Of a stretch of DNA of 64,000 nt, positions 24,971 through 34,300 are shown piece by piece. This stretch comes from Nemesobacter sp965249045 (GTDB lineage Bacteria > Desulfobacterota_D > UBA1144 > Nemesobacterales > Nemesobacteraceae). The stretch is from assembly GCA_965249045.1 (NCBI GenBank), contig OZ252213.1, forward strand, positions 1,488,001 to 1,552,000, given 5' to 3'. The number at the start of each line of letters is the position of its first letter. The first letter of the stretch is position 1. The position numbers and the translations under genes were made by a program. The notes under the pieces are model-generated. The model made no database searches. It saw only the letters and a list, made by a program, of their open reading frames with translations, and had not been told where the DNA came from.

Positions 24971-25932
24971 CACACCACTTCCTGAATCGAACTGAGAAGT
25001 TTCCGCTTTACTGTAGCAAGCGGAGCGGAAATCACGCAGCCGGCGGCCCTGCGATGCCCTCCCCCACCGTAACGTCTGGCAATCCGCGCCACGTCCACGT
25101 ACTCTTTTGACCTGAGGCTCACTTTCCAACCAATGGCGGATTCCTGTCTCAGAAAGACTGCTACCTCAATTCCTTCAATTGACCTCGCCATGCTCACAAG
25201 ACCCTCGGTATGCTCTTTTTCGGTACCTGTCTGCTCGAACATTTCGCTTGATACGTGAAGAAAAGCGATTTTCCCGGCCACCTCAAGGGTGTTCATTGCC
25301 AAGGTTCTCAGCATAACCTTTCTAAGAGGTTCATTATCATAAATAAATCTGGAGATCTTCTCCGGGTCAGCTCCACAGTCGACCAGCTCAGCAGCGATTG
25401 TGAATGTCTCTGAATAGGTGTTTGAATACCGGAAAGAACCCGTGTCCCCAACTATCGTGGAAAAAAGACATTCCGCAACGTCCGGGCTTATGGGAATCCC
25501 CATGCGTTTTATCATCCTGTAGAGAAGAACTCCCGTAGAAGACGCGTCTTCATCTATAATGCAGTGCTCAGAGCTTGCGCTGTTAGTCGCGTGGTGATCG
25601 ATAAATGCAAGCGTGAAATCTTTTTTCAAGATTAGACTCTCAAATTCTTTTCCGGGTCGCGAAATATCAGCGCAGTCAAGAAGCATTACGACATCTATGT
25701 CATCTGTAACGCAATCAAGGGAATCGGCAACACCGGACCACTCAGGGAGAAATCGCAAGTACTCCGGAACCCCGTCTGTATTGTACATAGTTACATCCTT
25801 TCCCAACCCGCGAAGAACCAGAGCCATAGCTATGGTTGAACCCAGGGCGTCGCAATCCGGATTTTCGTGGGAAACGATAAGGAAGCTCTGGTTCGCCCCT
25901 ATGAGGTCAAGGATGTTGTTGAGGTTATTCAT
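24970..25932 (-). CDS. nrnA: Bifunctional oligoribonuclease and pAp phosphatase NrnA (DHH family)
   Basis: Degrades very short RNAs and 3'-phosphoadenosine-5'-phosphate. The 320 residues show the DHH-family motifs SHENPDCDALGST, MLLDCADI, AFIDHHATN and the DHHA1 motif RYGGGGHRRAAGC. It overlaps rbfA by 8 bases and truB at TGATG, the usual position between rbfA and truB. Confidence 0.93.
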   Translation of the reverse strand: MNNLNNILDLIGANQSFLIVSHENPDCDALGSTIAMALVLRGLGKDVTMYNTDGVPEYLRFLPEWSGVADSLDCVTDDIDVVMLLDCADISRPGKEFESLILKKDFTLAFIDHHATNSASSEHCIIDEDASSTGVLLYRMIKRMGIPISPDVAECLFSTIVGDTGSFRYSNTYSETFTIAAELVDCGADPEKISRFIYDNEPLRKVMLRTLAMNTLEVAGKIAFLHVSSEMFEQTGTEKEHTEGLVSMARSIEGIEVAVFLRQESAIGWKVSLRSKEYVDVARIARRYGGGGHRRAAGCVISAPLATVKRKLLSSIQEVV

Positions 25933-26278
25933 CCGACACTTTCCTTATTAATTCGTCAATTCTCGCCCGCTTTTCCACAAGACTGTCATACTCAAATTCT
26001 ATATTCGGGATTTTCTTTATCCTTAACCTCTTTGAGAGGGCGCTTCTTATATAGCCGGTGGCGTTCCTTAATCCCTTGAGCATCTCCTGGGTATCGGAAC
26101 TCTCATCAAAAGAGGTGAAAAAGATCTTCGCGTAGCCCATATCGTCTGTCACCTTCGCGGCCGTTATACTTACCGACGAGACCCTCGGGTCCTTGATCTT
26201 ACCGCGTACCAGCATTTCGGATATTTCCTTTATGAGAAGATCGGATATCCTTGCGGATCTTTTGTAAGTGTGAGCCAT
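25925..26278 (-). CDS. rbfA: Ribosome-binding factor A
   Basis: Assists late maturation of the 30S subunit. At 117 residues from ATG 26278 (MAHTYKRSARI) it has family length. The core includes EISEMLVRGKIKDPRVSSVSI and AKIFFTSFDE. A 14-residue extension from 26320 is possible but would overlap the DUF503 gene and lacks family support. Confidence 0.93.
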   Translation of the reverse strand: MAHTYKRSARISDLLIKEISEMLVRGKIKDPRVSSVSITAAKVTDDMGYAKIFFTSFDESSDTQEMLKGLRNATGYIRSALSKRLRIKKIPNIEFEYDSLVEKRARIDELIRKVSDE

Positions 26279-26288
26279 TTTCGGTCGC

Positions 26289-26579
26289 TTAGAAATGGAG
26301 AATCTCCATCTCTTTTTCACCCATGCGGAAACTTCCGGTGCTCTCGATATAGGAAGTTACCTTGTCCAGAACGGAATTTACCAGGGAAACATCGTTGGAA
26401 ACATATCCAAGCCCTAAGGTAGCCTTGTTTCTTAGGTCCAGGGAATCGACTTCCGTCAGAGAAATGCTCGGGAATCTTGACCTTGTTCTTTCCACAAGGC
26501 TTTTGATCAGGCGTCTTTTATCTTTCAAAGACCTGTTGCCCGACATATAGAGTTCAAGTCTGGCTATGCCAACAACCAT
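26289..26579 (-). CDS. DUF503 family protein
   Basis: Small protein of 96 residues (VGIARLELYMSGNRSLKDKR, then RRLIKSLVERTRSRF) matching DUF503, which is commonly encoded between infB and rbfA. The fold is a small alpha/beta sandwich; a molecular role is not known. Gaps of 14 bases to infB and 10 to rbfA show it is part of the translation operon. Confidence 0.9.
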   Translation of the reverse strand: MVVGIARLELYMSGNRSLKDKRRLIKSLVERTRSRFPSISLTEVDSLDLRNKATLGLGYVSNDVSLVNSVLDKVTSYIESTGSFRMGEKEMEILHF

Positions 26580-26593
26580 TTAAAACCCGGATA

Positions 26594-29158
26594 TCAAAGC
26601 TCCTGCTTTATCTCCTCAAACTTGTAGAGTTCAAAGACGTCTCCCTGCTTCACGTCGTTGAAATTCTCTATCGTTATACCGCATTCGTAGCCGGAAGAAA
26701 CCTCCCTCACGTCTTCCTTAAAACGTCTAAGAGAGCTTACCTTGCCGTCAAAAACGACCGTGCCGTCCCGAACTACCCTGATGCTGTTGTCCCTGCTTAC
26801 CTTGCCGTCAGAAACCATGCATCCCGCGATAGTTCCCACCCTTGAGACGTGGAAAAGCTCCCTGACATCCATGTGGGCCACCACGACTTCCCTGCGAATG
26901 GGTTCAAGAAGTCCCTCCATGGCGCTTCTTATCCGGTTTACCACGTCGTAAATTATTGAATGAAGTTCAAGAGAAACCCCTTCCTTCTCAGAAATCCTAA
27001 GCGCGTTTGCATCCGGCCTGACGTTAAACCCTATCACCACCGCGTTTGACGCGCTCGCCAGAACCACATCCGTTTCGTTTATCCCTCCCGCTCCTGAGTG
27101 AACGATCTTTACTCTGCATTTTTCGGTCGAGAGTTTTTCCACAGAGTCCCTGAGTGCCTCGACCGAGCCCTGAGTATCCGCCTTGATTATGAGTGCAAGT
27201 TCCTTGGCTTCCTCGCTTTCAATAGAACTGAAAAGATCCTCGAGCGAAAGTTTAGGAGCGGCAGTCACCTTGTGGGCTCTGAGTTCATTCTGGCGGTGAG
27301 ACGTTACATCCCTGGCCGTCTTTTCATCCTTTACGACATGGAATCTCTCCCCGGCTTCGGCAACTCCCGAAAGACCCATTATCTTAACGGGCAGTGAAGG
27401 ACCGATGCTTTTTACCGCCTTGCCCTTGTCATCGGTAAGAGCCCTTATCTTCCCGCTGTGAATTCCGGATACAACGCAATCTCCAATCCGAAGAGTCCCT
27501 TCTTTTACAATAACCGTGGAGACGGCTCCTCTGCCCTTGTCAAGCTCCGCTTCCACAACCACGCCGTTTGCCCTCTTATCGGGCGACGCGCTGAGTTCAA
27601 GTATATCGGCTTGGAGCAGTACCAGTTCAAGTAGTTCGCTTATACCTTTTTTCTTTTTCGCGGAAATCTCAGCGAAAAGCGTGTCCCCTCCCCACTGTTC
27701 CGATATGAGACCTACTTCAGAAAGTTCTCTTCTGATTTTCTCGATATCCGCGCCTTCCTTATCCACTTTGTTTATAGCTACCAGGATTGGAACTCCAGCC
27801 GCTTTAGCATGATTGACAGCTTCAATGGTCTGGGGCATTACTCCGTCGTCCGCTGCCACAACCAGAATGACTATATCCGTTATGCTTGCGCCGCGAGCCC
27901 TCATAGAAGTAAACGCCTCATGTCCCGGTGTGTCCACGAAGACTATGGTCGAATCCTTTATCTTTACCGCGTAGGCGCCGATGTGCTGTGTTATTCCGCC
28001 GGCCTCTCCCGCAACAACATCGGTCTCCCTTATAGAGTCAAGAAGAGTGGTCTTGCCGTGATCAACATGTCCCATGACCGTAACGACGGGTGGACGAGGC
28101 GCTTTCTCCTCATCCTGTGACTCTTCCTGATCAAAAAGCAGGTCCTCTTCAACAAACCTTTCAATGGTTACGTTAAAGCCGAATTCATCGGCGACAAGTT
28201 CAGCTGTCTCACTGTCAATTGACTGGTTGATCGTGGCACCCGTACCCATGGTTATGAGTTTCTTAGCGACTTCCAACGCTTTTACACTCATCATCTTCGC
28301 AAGATCGGAAACCACTACCGTTTCGCCGACCTTGATGTTCCTTTTCGAAGTATGGACGGGGGAAGCGGGAAGAGCTCGTGCGTCCTGACCATCGGCCGGG
28401 TAAGCCCCCCTGTTTCTTCCGGCTCCGTCAAAGTTCTGCCTCAGCTTGGGTTTTTTGTTCTGTACTACGTATTCTTTCCTGCTCGGAACCTTGGTTCGAA
28501 ACGCTCTTTTCAGCTGCTCCAAGGTCTCTTCATCGTGTACTTCCTCTTTCAGTGGCTTGCTTTTTCTTGCTTTTTTCTTCGGCTTTGGCTTGTCCTTATC
28601 CTCCGCTTCCTCGATGACCTTTTCAGGTTCGGGGGGCGTTTCGGGCTTCGCCTCAATATCATCTTTCTGCGGAACCTCGACCTCAGCTACAGACGGCGGC
28701 GCGACTTCAAGCGCCTCTTCGGGTACCGCTTCGCTCTCGGCGCCTGGAGCTTGGAGTGCTTCTGCTTCCGCGGGCTCGGATGAGACAGGAATTCCGGGCT
28801 GCGCCTCGACTTCCGCAGGTTCCTCGGCGGCCGGGGCGGCTTCTTTTTCCTCCTCGGGCTCCGGTATTACGATCTTCTTTCTTCTTCTGATGACTCTCGA
28901 GCCTTTTCTTCTTTCAACCAGGTCATGGCCCGTCTCGGATTTGAAAACCTTTACGATTTCCTTTTCCTCTTCCACCGTTTTTGAAGAATCGTCTTCGGGA
29001 ATGGGAATAAACGTCTTTTTTATTCTCTCGGCATCTATATCCGAAACTGCGTTTTGATGACTTACAACTTTCATTCCAAGCTTCACGCTCCTAGCTATTA
29101 CTTCCTGGCTGTTTACTCCCAGTTCCTTGGCTATCTGATGTATTCTGACTTTAGGCAT
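26594..29158 (-). CDS. infB: Translation initiation factor IF-2
   Basis: GTPase that places initiator tRNA on the 30S subunit. The 854 residues start with an IF2 N-terminal motif (VRIHQIAKELGVNSQEV). A Glu/Pro/Ala-rich linker follows (about residues 90-240), then a second IF2-N domain. The G domain has VMGHVDHGKTTLLD near residue 366, DTPGHEAF and NKVDKE. The C-terminal domains that hold the initiator tRNA come last. It follows nusA by 42 bases. Confidence 0.97.
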   Translation of the reverse strand: MPKVRIHQIAKELGVNSQEVIARSVKLGMKVVSHQNAVSDIDAERIKKTFIPIPEDDSSKTVEEEKEIVKVFKSETGHDLVERRKGSRVIRRRKKIVIPEPEEEKEAAPAAEEPAEVEAQPGIPVSSEPAEAEALQAPGAESEAVPEEALEVAPPSVAEVEVPQKDDIEAKPETPPEPEKVIEEAEDKDKPKPKKKARKSKPLKEEVHDEETLEQLKRAFRTKVPSRKEYVVQNKKPKLRQNFDGAGRNRGAYPADGQDARALPASPVHTSKRNIKVGETVVVSDLAKMMSVKALEVAKKLITMGTGATINQSIDSETAELVADEFGFNVTIERFVEEDLLFDQEESQDEEKAPRPPVVTVMGHVDHGKTTLLDSIRETDVVAGEAGGITQHIGAYAVKIKDSTIVFVDTPGHEAFTSMRARGASITDIVILVVAADDGVMPQTIEAVNHAKAAGVPILVAINKVDKEGADIEKIRRELSEVGLISEQWGGDTLFAEISAKKKKGISELLELVLLQADILELSASPDKRANGVVVEAELDKGRGAVSTVIVKEGTLRIGDCVVSGIHSGKIRALTDDKGKAVKSIGPSLPVKIMGLSGVAEAGERFHVVKDEKTARDVTSHRQNELRAHKVTAAPKLSLEDLFSSIESEEAKELALIIKADTQGSVEALRDSVEKLSTEKCRVKIVHSGAGGINETDVVLASASNAVVIGFNVRPDANALRISEKEGVSLELHSIIYDVVNRIRSAMEGLLEPIRREVVVAHMDVRELFHVSRVGTIAGCMVSDGKVSRDNSIRVVRDGTVVFDGKVSSLRRFKEDVREVSSGYECGITIENFNDVKQGDVFELYKFEEIKQEL

Positions 29159-29200
29159 ATTCTAAAAAAGTCCGCTTCCCGAGCGGGGTGGTGGTTTCCC

Positions 29201-30556
29201 CTAATTGTCCTTTCCAAAAGCCCCTACCTCTCCATCGGTCGGCGATGGTGTCTGAAACTCTTCTCCGTCCGAAGCCGTTTCAGTTTCACTCTCAACAGGC
29301 ATCTCCTCAAGCTTCTCCACGAGAGCCCTGCGGGCCGCCCTCTGTAGCGTGGAAGCCTCGTCCTCATTGAGACTTCCCACTTTCATGAGTACATCCGGCT
29401 CGCAAAAAGCTATGTGTTCAAGAGAGTAAAACCCGTCATTATAGAGCAGGCTTGCCGTAACCTCGCTTACGGAGGGCAAACTGGTAAAAAGGGAAAGTAC
29501 TTCCTGCTGTTCCTGTTTAACTCTGGACTCAGTTTTTATATCTATTTTCCATTCGGTGAGTTGCGATGCCAACCTTACGTTCTGTCCCTTCCTTCCGATG
29601 GCAAGAGAAAGCTGGTCATCGTCAACTATAACTTCCATAGAGCGGCTGTTCTCATCAATGACAACTTTGTTCACGACGGCCGGAGAAAGGGCGTTGCAGA
29701 CGTAACGGGCGGGGTCTTCTGACCAGGAAACTATATCCACTTTCTCACCCTTAAGCTCCTGTATGATGCTCTGCACCCTGGAACCTCTCATGCCCACGCA
29801 GGCGCCGACCGCGTCTACATCCGAATCCTTTGACACTACGGCTATCTTCGTTCTTCCGCCGGGGTCTCTTGAGATAGCTTTTATCTCCACTATATTCTCC
29901 GATATTTCGGGAACTTCCGCTTCAAAAAGCCTCGTTACGAAACTCACGTGGGCTCTTGACAAGATAAGCCTCGGTTCCCCGCGGGGCGATTCCCTTATGT
30001 CGAGAAGCACCGCCCGTATTCTTTCTCTCATCTTGTAGTACTCTCTTGGGACTTGCTGTTCCGGGGGCAGGACGGCTTCAACCCTTCCCAGATCGACTAT
30101 TATGTGTCGTCTGTCAACCCTTCTTACTATGCCGCCGATTATGGTTCCTTTTCTGCCGATAAATTCCTCGTATATAACCTTGCCTTCAGCTTCCTTGAGT
30201 TTCTGAAGAACCTTCTGCTTGGCATTGTGAATGGCGATTCTCGTATATTCGGGATTTATCTTGACGCCTATCATGTCGCCAAGTTCAGTTTCGGGATCAA
30301 GTTCGATCGCTTCCGCGAGAGAAATCTGAATTTCGGGGTCAGCTACGGTTTCCACGACTTCCTTGTACTCGAAAAGCTCCACTTCTCCCTCTTCGGGATT
30401 ATAGTAAACGTCAAGTTCCTTATCCTGATTCTTTGACTTGAGAAGTTTCTCGGCCGCGGACAGAACCGCTTCCTCAACCGCACTTATTATGCGTTCTCTG
30501 TCAATGCCCTTGTCCTTCCCTACGGAATCTATCACTCTTGTCAGTTCCGTAATCAT
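29201..30556 (-). CDS. nusA: Transcription termination/antitermination factor NusA
   Basis: RNA polymerase-associated factor for pausing, termination and antitermination. The 451 residues show the N-terminal polymerase-binding domain, an S1 domain (GTIIGGIVRRVDRRHIIVDLG) and two KH domains (GACVGMRGSRVQSI and LAIGRKGQNVRLAS). A shorter C-terminal helix-hairpin region follows, with an acidic tail. GGAG lies upstream of the ATG, which overlaps the rimP stop by 4 bases. Confidence 0.96.
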   Translation of the reverse strand: MITELTRVIDSVGKDKGIDRERIISAVEEAVLSAAEKLLKSKNQDKELDVYYNPEEGEVELFEYKEVVETVADPEIQISLAEAIELDPETELGDMIGVKINPEYTRIAIHNAKQKVLQKLKEAEGKVIYEEFIGRKGTIIGGIVRRVDRRHIIVDLGRVEAVLPPEQQVPREYYKMRERIRAVLLDIRESPRGEPRLILSRAHVSFVTRLFEAEVPEISENIVEIKAISRDPGGRTKIAVVSKDSDVDAVGACVGMRGSRVQSIIQELKGEKVDIVSWSEDPARYVCNALSPAVVNKVVIDENSRSMEVIVDDDQLSLAIGRKGQNVRLASQLTEWKIDIKTESRVKQEQQEVLSLFTSLPSVSEVTASLLYNDGFYSLEHIAFCEPDVLMKVGSLNEDEASTLQRAARRALVEKLEEMPVESETETASDGEEFQTPSPTDGEVGAFGKDN

Positions 30557-31038
30557 TTTCTCGCTCCTTTCCCAAAATCAATTTCCAAGTTCGCCCTGCT
30601 GACGGAACCGAAAGGCACGCTGTAGGAACGGCCTTCAACCTGCACCAGAATCATTTCTCCTCTCATTCCGAGAAGCGTCCCGGAAAAAACTCTTCTGTCC
30701 TCGACCGGGTCCGTGGTCTTTATCTTCACTTTTCTTCCTTTAAACCTCTCGTAGTCGCTTTGGGTGTTAAGCGGCCTTCTGAGGCCGGGAGAAGAGACCT
30801 CAAGCGTGTAAGAATGCGGTATTATGTCGTAGGCATCCAAAACGACGCCAAGTTCCCTGCTTACGTTCGCGCAGTCATCAACTGTAACCCCGCCCTCTTT
30901 ATCAAGATATATCCTCAAGACCCTGCCTCCGCTCTCCCTCAGATGTTTTATATCTACAAGCTCGCAGGAATTCTCCTCGACAATCGGATGAAGAACCTCT
31001 AAAACCGCCTTTTCAAGCTCACCGTAAGCTTCCTGCAA
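30553..31038 (-). CDS. rimP: Ribosome maturation factor RimP
   Basis: Needed for 30S subunit maturation. The family pattern is clear: RIYLDKEGGVTVDDCANVSRELG, then YTLEVSSPGLRRPL and the C-terminal SH3-like part. I place the start at TTG 31038, because a perfect GGAGGG (31050-31045) lies 6 bases before it, giving 161 residues. A longer frame from 31104 would translate through the leader hairpin. First gene of the nusA-infB operon. Confidence 0.92.
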   Translation of the reverse strand: MQEAYGELEKAVLEVLHPIVEENSCELVDIKHLRESGGRVLRIYLDKEGGVTVDDCANVSRELGVVLDAYDIIPHSYTLEVSSPGLRRPLNTQSDYERFKGRKVKIKTTDPVEDRRVFSGTLLGMRGEMILVQVEGRSYSVPFGSVSRANLEIDFGKGARK

Positions 31039-31071
31039 AAGAATCCCTCCGTCTCTTTTGTACCCTTCAAT

Positions 31072-31100
31072 AAAAAAGAGCGGGTAAAGACCCACTCTTT
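31072..31100 (-). terminator. Terminator-like hairpin in the rimP operon leader (possible attenuator)
   Basis: On the minus strand a 9-base-pair stem (31098-31090 with 31085-31077, one G-T pair) has a 4-base loop and ends in six T residues (31077-31072). It lies between the predicted promoter and the rimP ribosome site. Either it attenuates the operon or it ends transcripts from the autotransporter gene upstream. Confidence 0.7.
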
Positions 31101-31113
31101 CCAAAACGCTCTA

Positions 31114-31141
31114 ATTCTACATAAAACAAAAAAATCAGCAA
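31114..31141 (-). promoter_or_regulatory. Promoter of the rimP-nusA-infB operon
   Basis: TTGCTG (31141-31136) and TAGAAT (31119-31114) with a 16-base spacer. Transcription would begin about 10 bases before the leader hairpin. The remaining part of this 314-base gap (31142-31352) has no recognised gene; it is discussed among the findings. Confidence 0.6.
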
Positions 31142-31352
31142 GAAAATACCCGATTGTGTAAGGAGTAAATAGAGTTCTCCGCTTTCGCCGCTGGAGACCT
31201 CCTTTAGAAAATCAATGCCGAAGATTGCGCCCCGAGCGGGCCCGGTTCCCATCGAACCCGCATCTGGCGCTATGGTATGCGCGACGGGAAGAGCCTCGCC
31301 GTCATCGTTTCCGCTTAAGACACCGGGAAAGTATTCCGACGCCCGGGCTCCG

Positions 31353-34300
31353 CTACCATCTAAGGTCGCCCCGAACCGCCAGAGCGTGGCGGGAGGGGGC
31401 GTCGGGGTTCTCAGTGCGGTCACCCTCGAGGCTGAGGTTAAAAGAGTCGCCGAGGCTCAGGCGCCATCCAGCCCTGTATCTCCTGTCTCCCGACATGGAG
31501 AACCCTCCGTAAGGAGTGATGACTCCGGAGTCCCCAAACGCCCCCATAGCGTAACCCGCCTCGGCGTCCAGGCGCCCGGGGGCCCGGGCCCCTCCGGCAA
31601 GCCCCCGAGTATCCCCCATCGCCCAAAGACCCTCAACCCCGCTTGCCGCGGTTCCCACGGATGAACCGAGCCTCGCGGAGAATCCCCTCTCCGCTCCCCC
31701 GGGAGCGAACTGCAGGGAACCCCCGGCTCCCCATTCGGAGTAGCCGCTTCGCTCATGAGCCATAAGCCTTCGCGCCGTAATCTCCACTGTGAGTCCAAGG
31801 GAGGGGTTTGCGTAGCGCATCGCGCCTCCCATTTCAAAACCCATTCCCCTCTCGGCGTCCCCTCCGTCGCGTCTCACTCCCACTTCAACAGAAGGGGTAA
31901 GGGAGCTTCCCGAAGCAAACGCGAGGGGTCGGGAACCCTCAAGGACAAGGCGAAGCCTGCTTACATGAGCTTCTGTTTCCGCCATCTTGGAGGTTCCCTC
32001 GGAAGAGGTTCTTACTAAAAGGGCGTCAGTGCGGGCGGCAAGATCAAATCCCCCGGCGGCAAGCAGGGCGCCCCGGGCCCCGAGAGCCGCCATCTTCATC
32101 TCAATATCGGTTCTCTCCTCCCCTCCTCCGTGGGTAAGGGTGAGTTCACCCCTTCCGTAGCCAAGAAGGGTCCAGGCGCTTAAGCGATCGTTCAGGGAGA
32201 AGCGAAGGTATGGGTGGGCGCTTGTGATGGAGCTTTTAAGATCTCCCCTTATACCACCCGCGCCATAAGAGCCGTCGCCCGTGCTTCTTGCAAGGGCAAG
32301 GCCCAAAAGCACGCGGTCCCACGCGCGGTCAACTCCCAGGGTTGCAGTGGTTACGTCTCCGTCAATTGAGACCTCGGAGTCTCGTCCCGAGAAGCTCGTC
32401 CGTGCCGCTCCTCCCCACGCCGTCCATCCGGACCCGGGGTTCTGGCTTGCGTTTTGGGCAAGGGGGAGCTCGAAGGAGGAGCTAAGCAGGAACTCACGCA
32501 CCCTCAGGCTTCTTAAGTTCTCGGGGCGGCGGTCCTCCGGGGTGAGTTCATCCCATGGGGATATTTCCGTTATCTCCGGGGCGGGAGGCTCTTTCAGTTC
32601 CGCGCCTCCAAGGGTTACTCTGCGTGAGGGCGCGGGCACAGAGGACATCCTCCCTCTTACGGCTTCCACAGCGTGGTTTGCCACGGTGCGCCCGAAGCGG
32701 GCAAGCCACGCCTTGACGCCCCGCGCCCGGTGGTCGGTCGTCGTGACCATGAACGCCTGCGTTGCCGTCAGCCCGCCGGGATCCTGTGCCGTCACCGTCA
32801 CCGTCGCCGTACCCGGATGCGTCGCGGTCAGCGTCAGCGTCGCGCCGGTGAGGCGCAACGCCACGGCCTGATCCGACACGACGGCCGTGTAGCCGAGCGC
32901 ATCGCCGTCCCGGTCTGCGAAGAACGGGATCAGATCGAGCACCGCCGGCTCGTCTCCGACATCCAGGGTCTGGTCGGGGATGACGCCCGTTGCCAGCGGC
33001 GGGTCGTTCACCGACAGCACCATCACGTCCACCGCCGCCCGGGCCGTCAGTCCCGACCCGTCGCCCACGACGTACGTGAAGCGGTCGGTGCCGTGAAAGT
33101 CAGGCTCCGGCGTGTACACCACCGCGCCTGTGTCCGCCACCACCGCCGTGCCGTGCGCCGGCGCCGACGCCTCTACCAGCGCCAGCGCGTCCCCGTCGAC
33201 ATCTCTGTCGTTGCCGAGCACGTCGATGGTCACCGACGTGTCCTCGGGCGTCTCCGCTTTGTCGTCGACCGCCAGCGGCGGGTCGTTCACCGGCAGCACC
33301 GTCACCACCACCGCCGCCCGCGCCGTCAGTCCCGATCCGTCGCCCACGACGTACGTGAAGCGATCGGTGCCGTGAAAGTCCGGCTCCGGCGTGTACACCA
33401 CCGCGCCTGTGTCCGCCACCGCCGTGCCGTGCGTCGGCGCCGATACCTCCACCACCGTCAGCGTGTTCCCGTCGGGGTCGCTGTCGTTGGCACGCACGGC
33501 GATGGTCACCGACGTGTCCTCCTCCGTCTCCGCTGCGTCGTCACGCGCCAGGGGCGGACGACTGGTACGGCCACCGCCGCCACTACCACGGCCGATGCGC
33601 CCCGACGGCGACCAGGGGCCGTCGCCCTCGGCGTTGGTGGCGCGCACCTGCACCCGGTAGGCGGTGGGGTCGGCGGTCAGGCCCGGGATCGTGGCGCTGG
33701 TGCCGGTCTGGTTCTGGGGGCCGACGGTCCAGTCCCCGCTGGTGCCTTCCCGGTACTGCAGGTCGTAGCTGTCGATGGCCGGCCGCCCGGTGTTCGAGGG
33801 TGCGCTCCAGCGCACCGTCAGGCTGTCGGTCGTGTTGAGGGTCGCCGTGACTGTAGGCGCCGCGGGCGCCTGCGGCGGCTCGTCGACGTCCGTGAGAGTG
33901 ATCGTCACCGTGACCGTGCCGGTGCTGACCGTGCCGGTGCCGCCGTTGCTGTCGTCGGCCTTCACGATCACCGTGTAGCTCGACTTGGTCTCGTAGTCGT
34001 AGGTCACGCCGGACCTCGTGCGGATCTGGCCGCTCGTGGAGACTATCTGGAAGGAGGCCGCGTCGGCGCCCTCCAGGGTGTAGGTCAGCTGGTCGTTGTC
34101 GAAGTCGGACGCGGTGACGGCGTTTCCGACATCGATGCCGCCGGGGCTGTTCTCGTCCACGCTACGCGTGGCGGTCAAGGAGGGGAACGTCGGCGCGCTG
34201 TTGCCGGCGGAGTTGGTCTGCCCCGACCCGGACGGCGACCAGGGGCTGTCGCCGTCGGCGTTTCTGGCCAGCACCTGCACCTGGTAGAGGGTGCTCGCGG

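Noticed and set aside
24971..25129. Longer N-terminus for truB
   Set aside because: Would run back through nrnA; the TGATG overlap and family alignment place the start at 24970.
28446..29057. 203-codon plus-strand frame opposite the infB linker
   Set aside because: Ser/Ala-rich low-complexity shadow of the Glu/Pro/Ala linker of IF-2.
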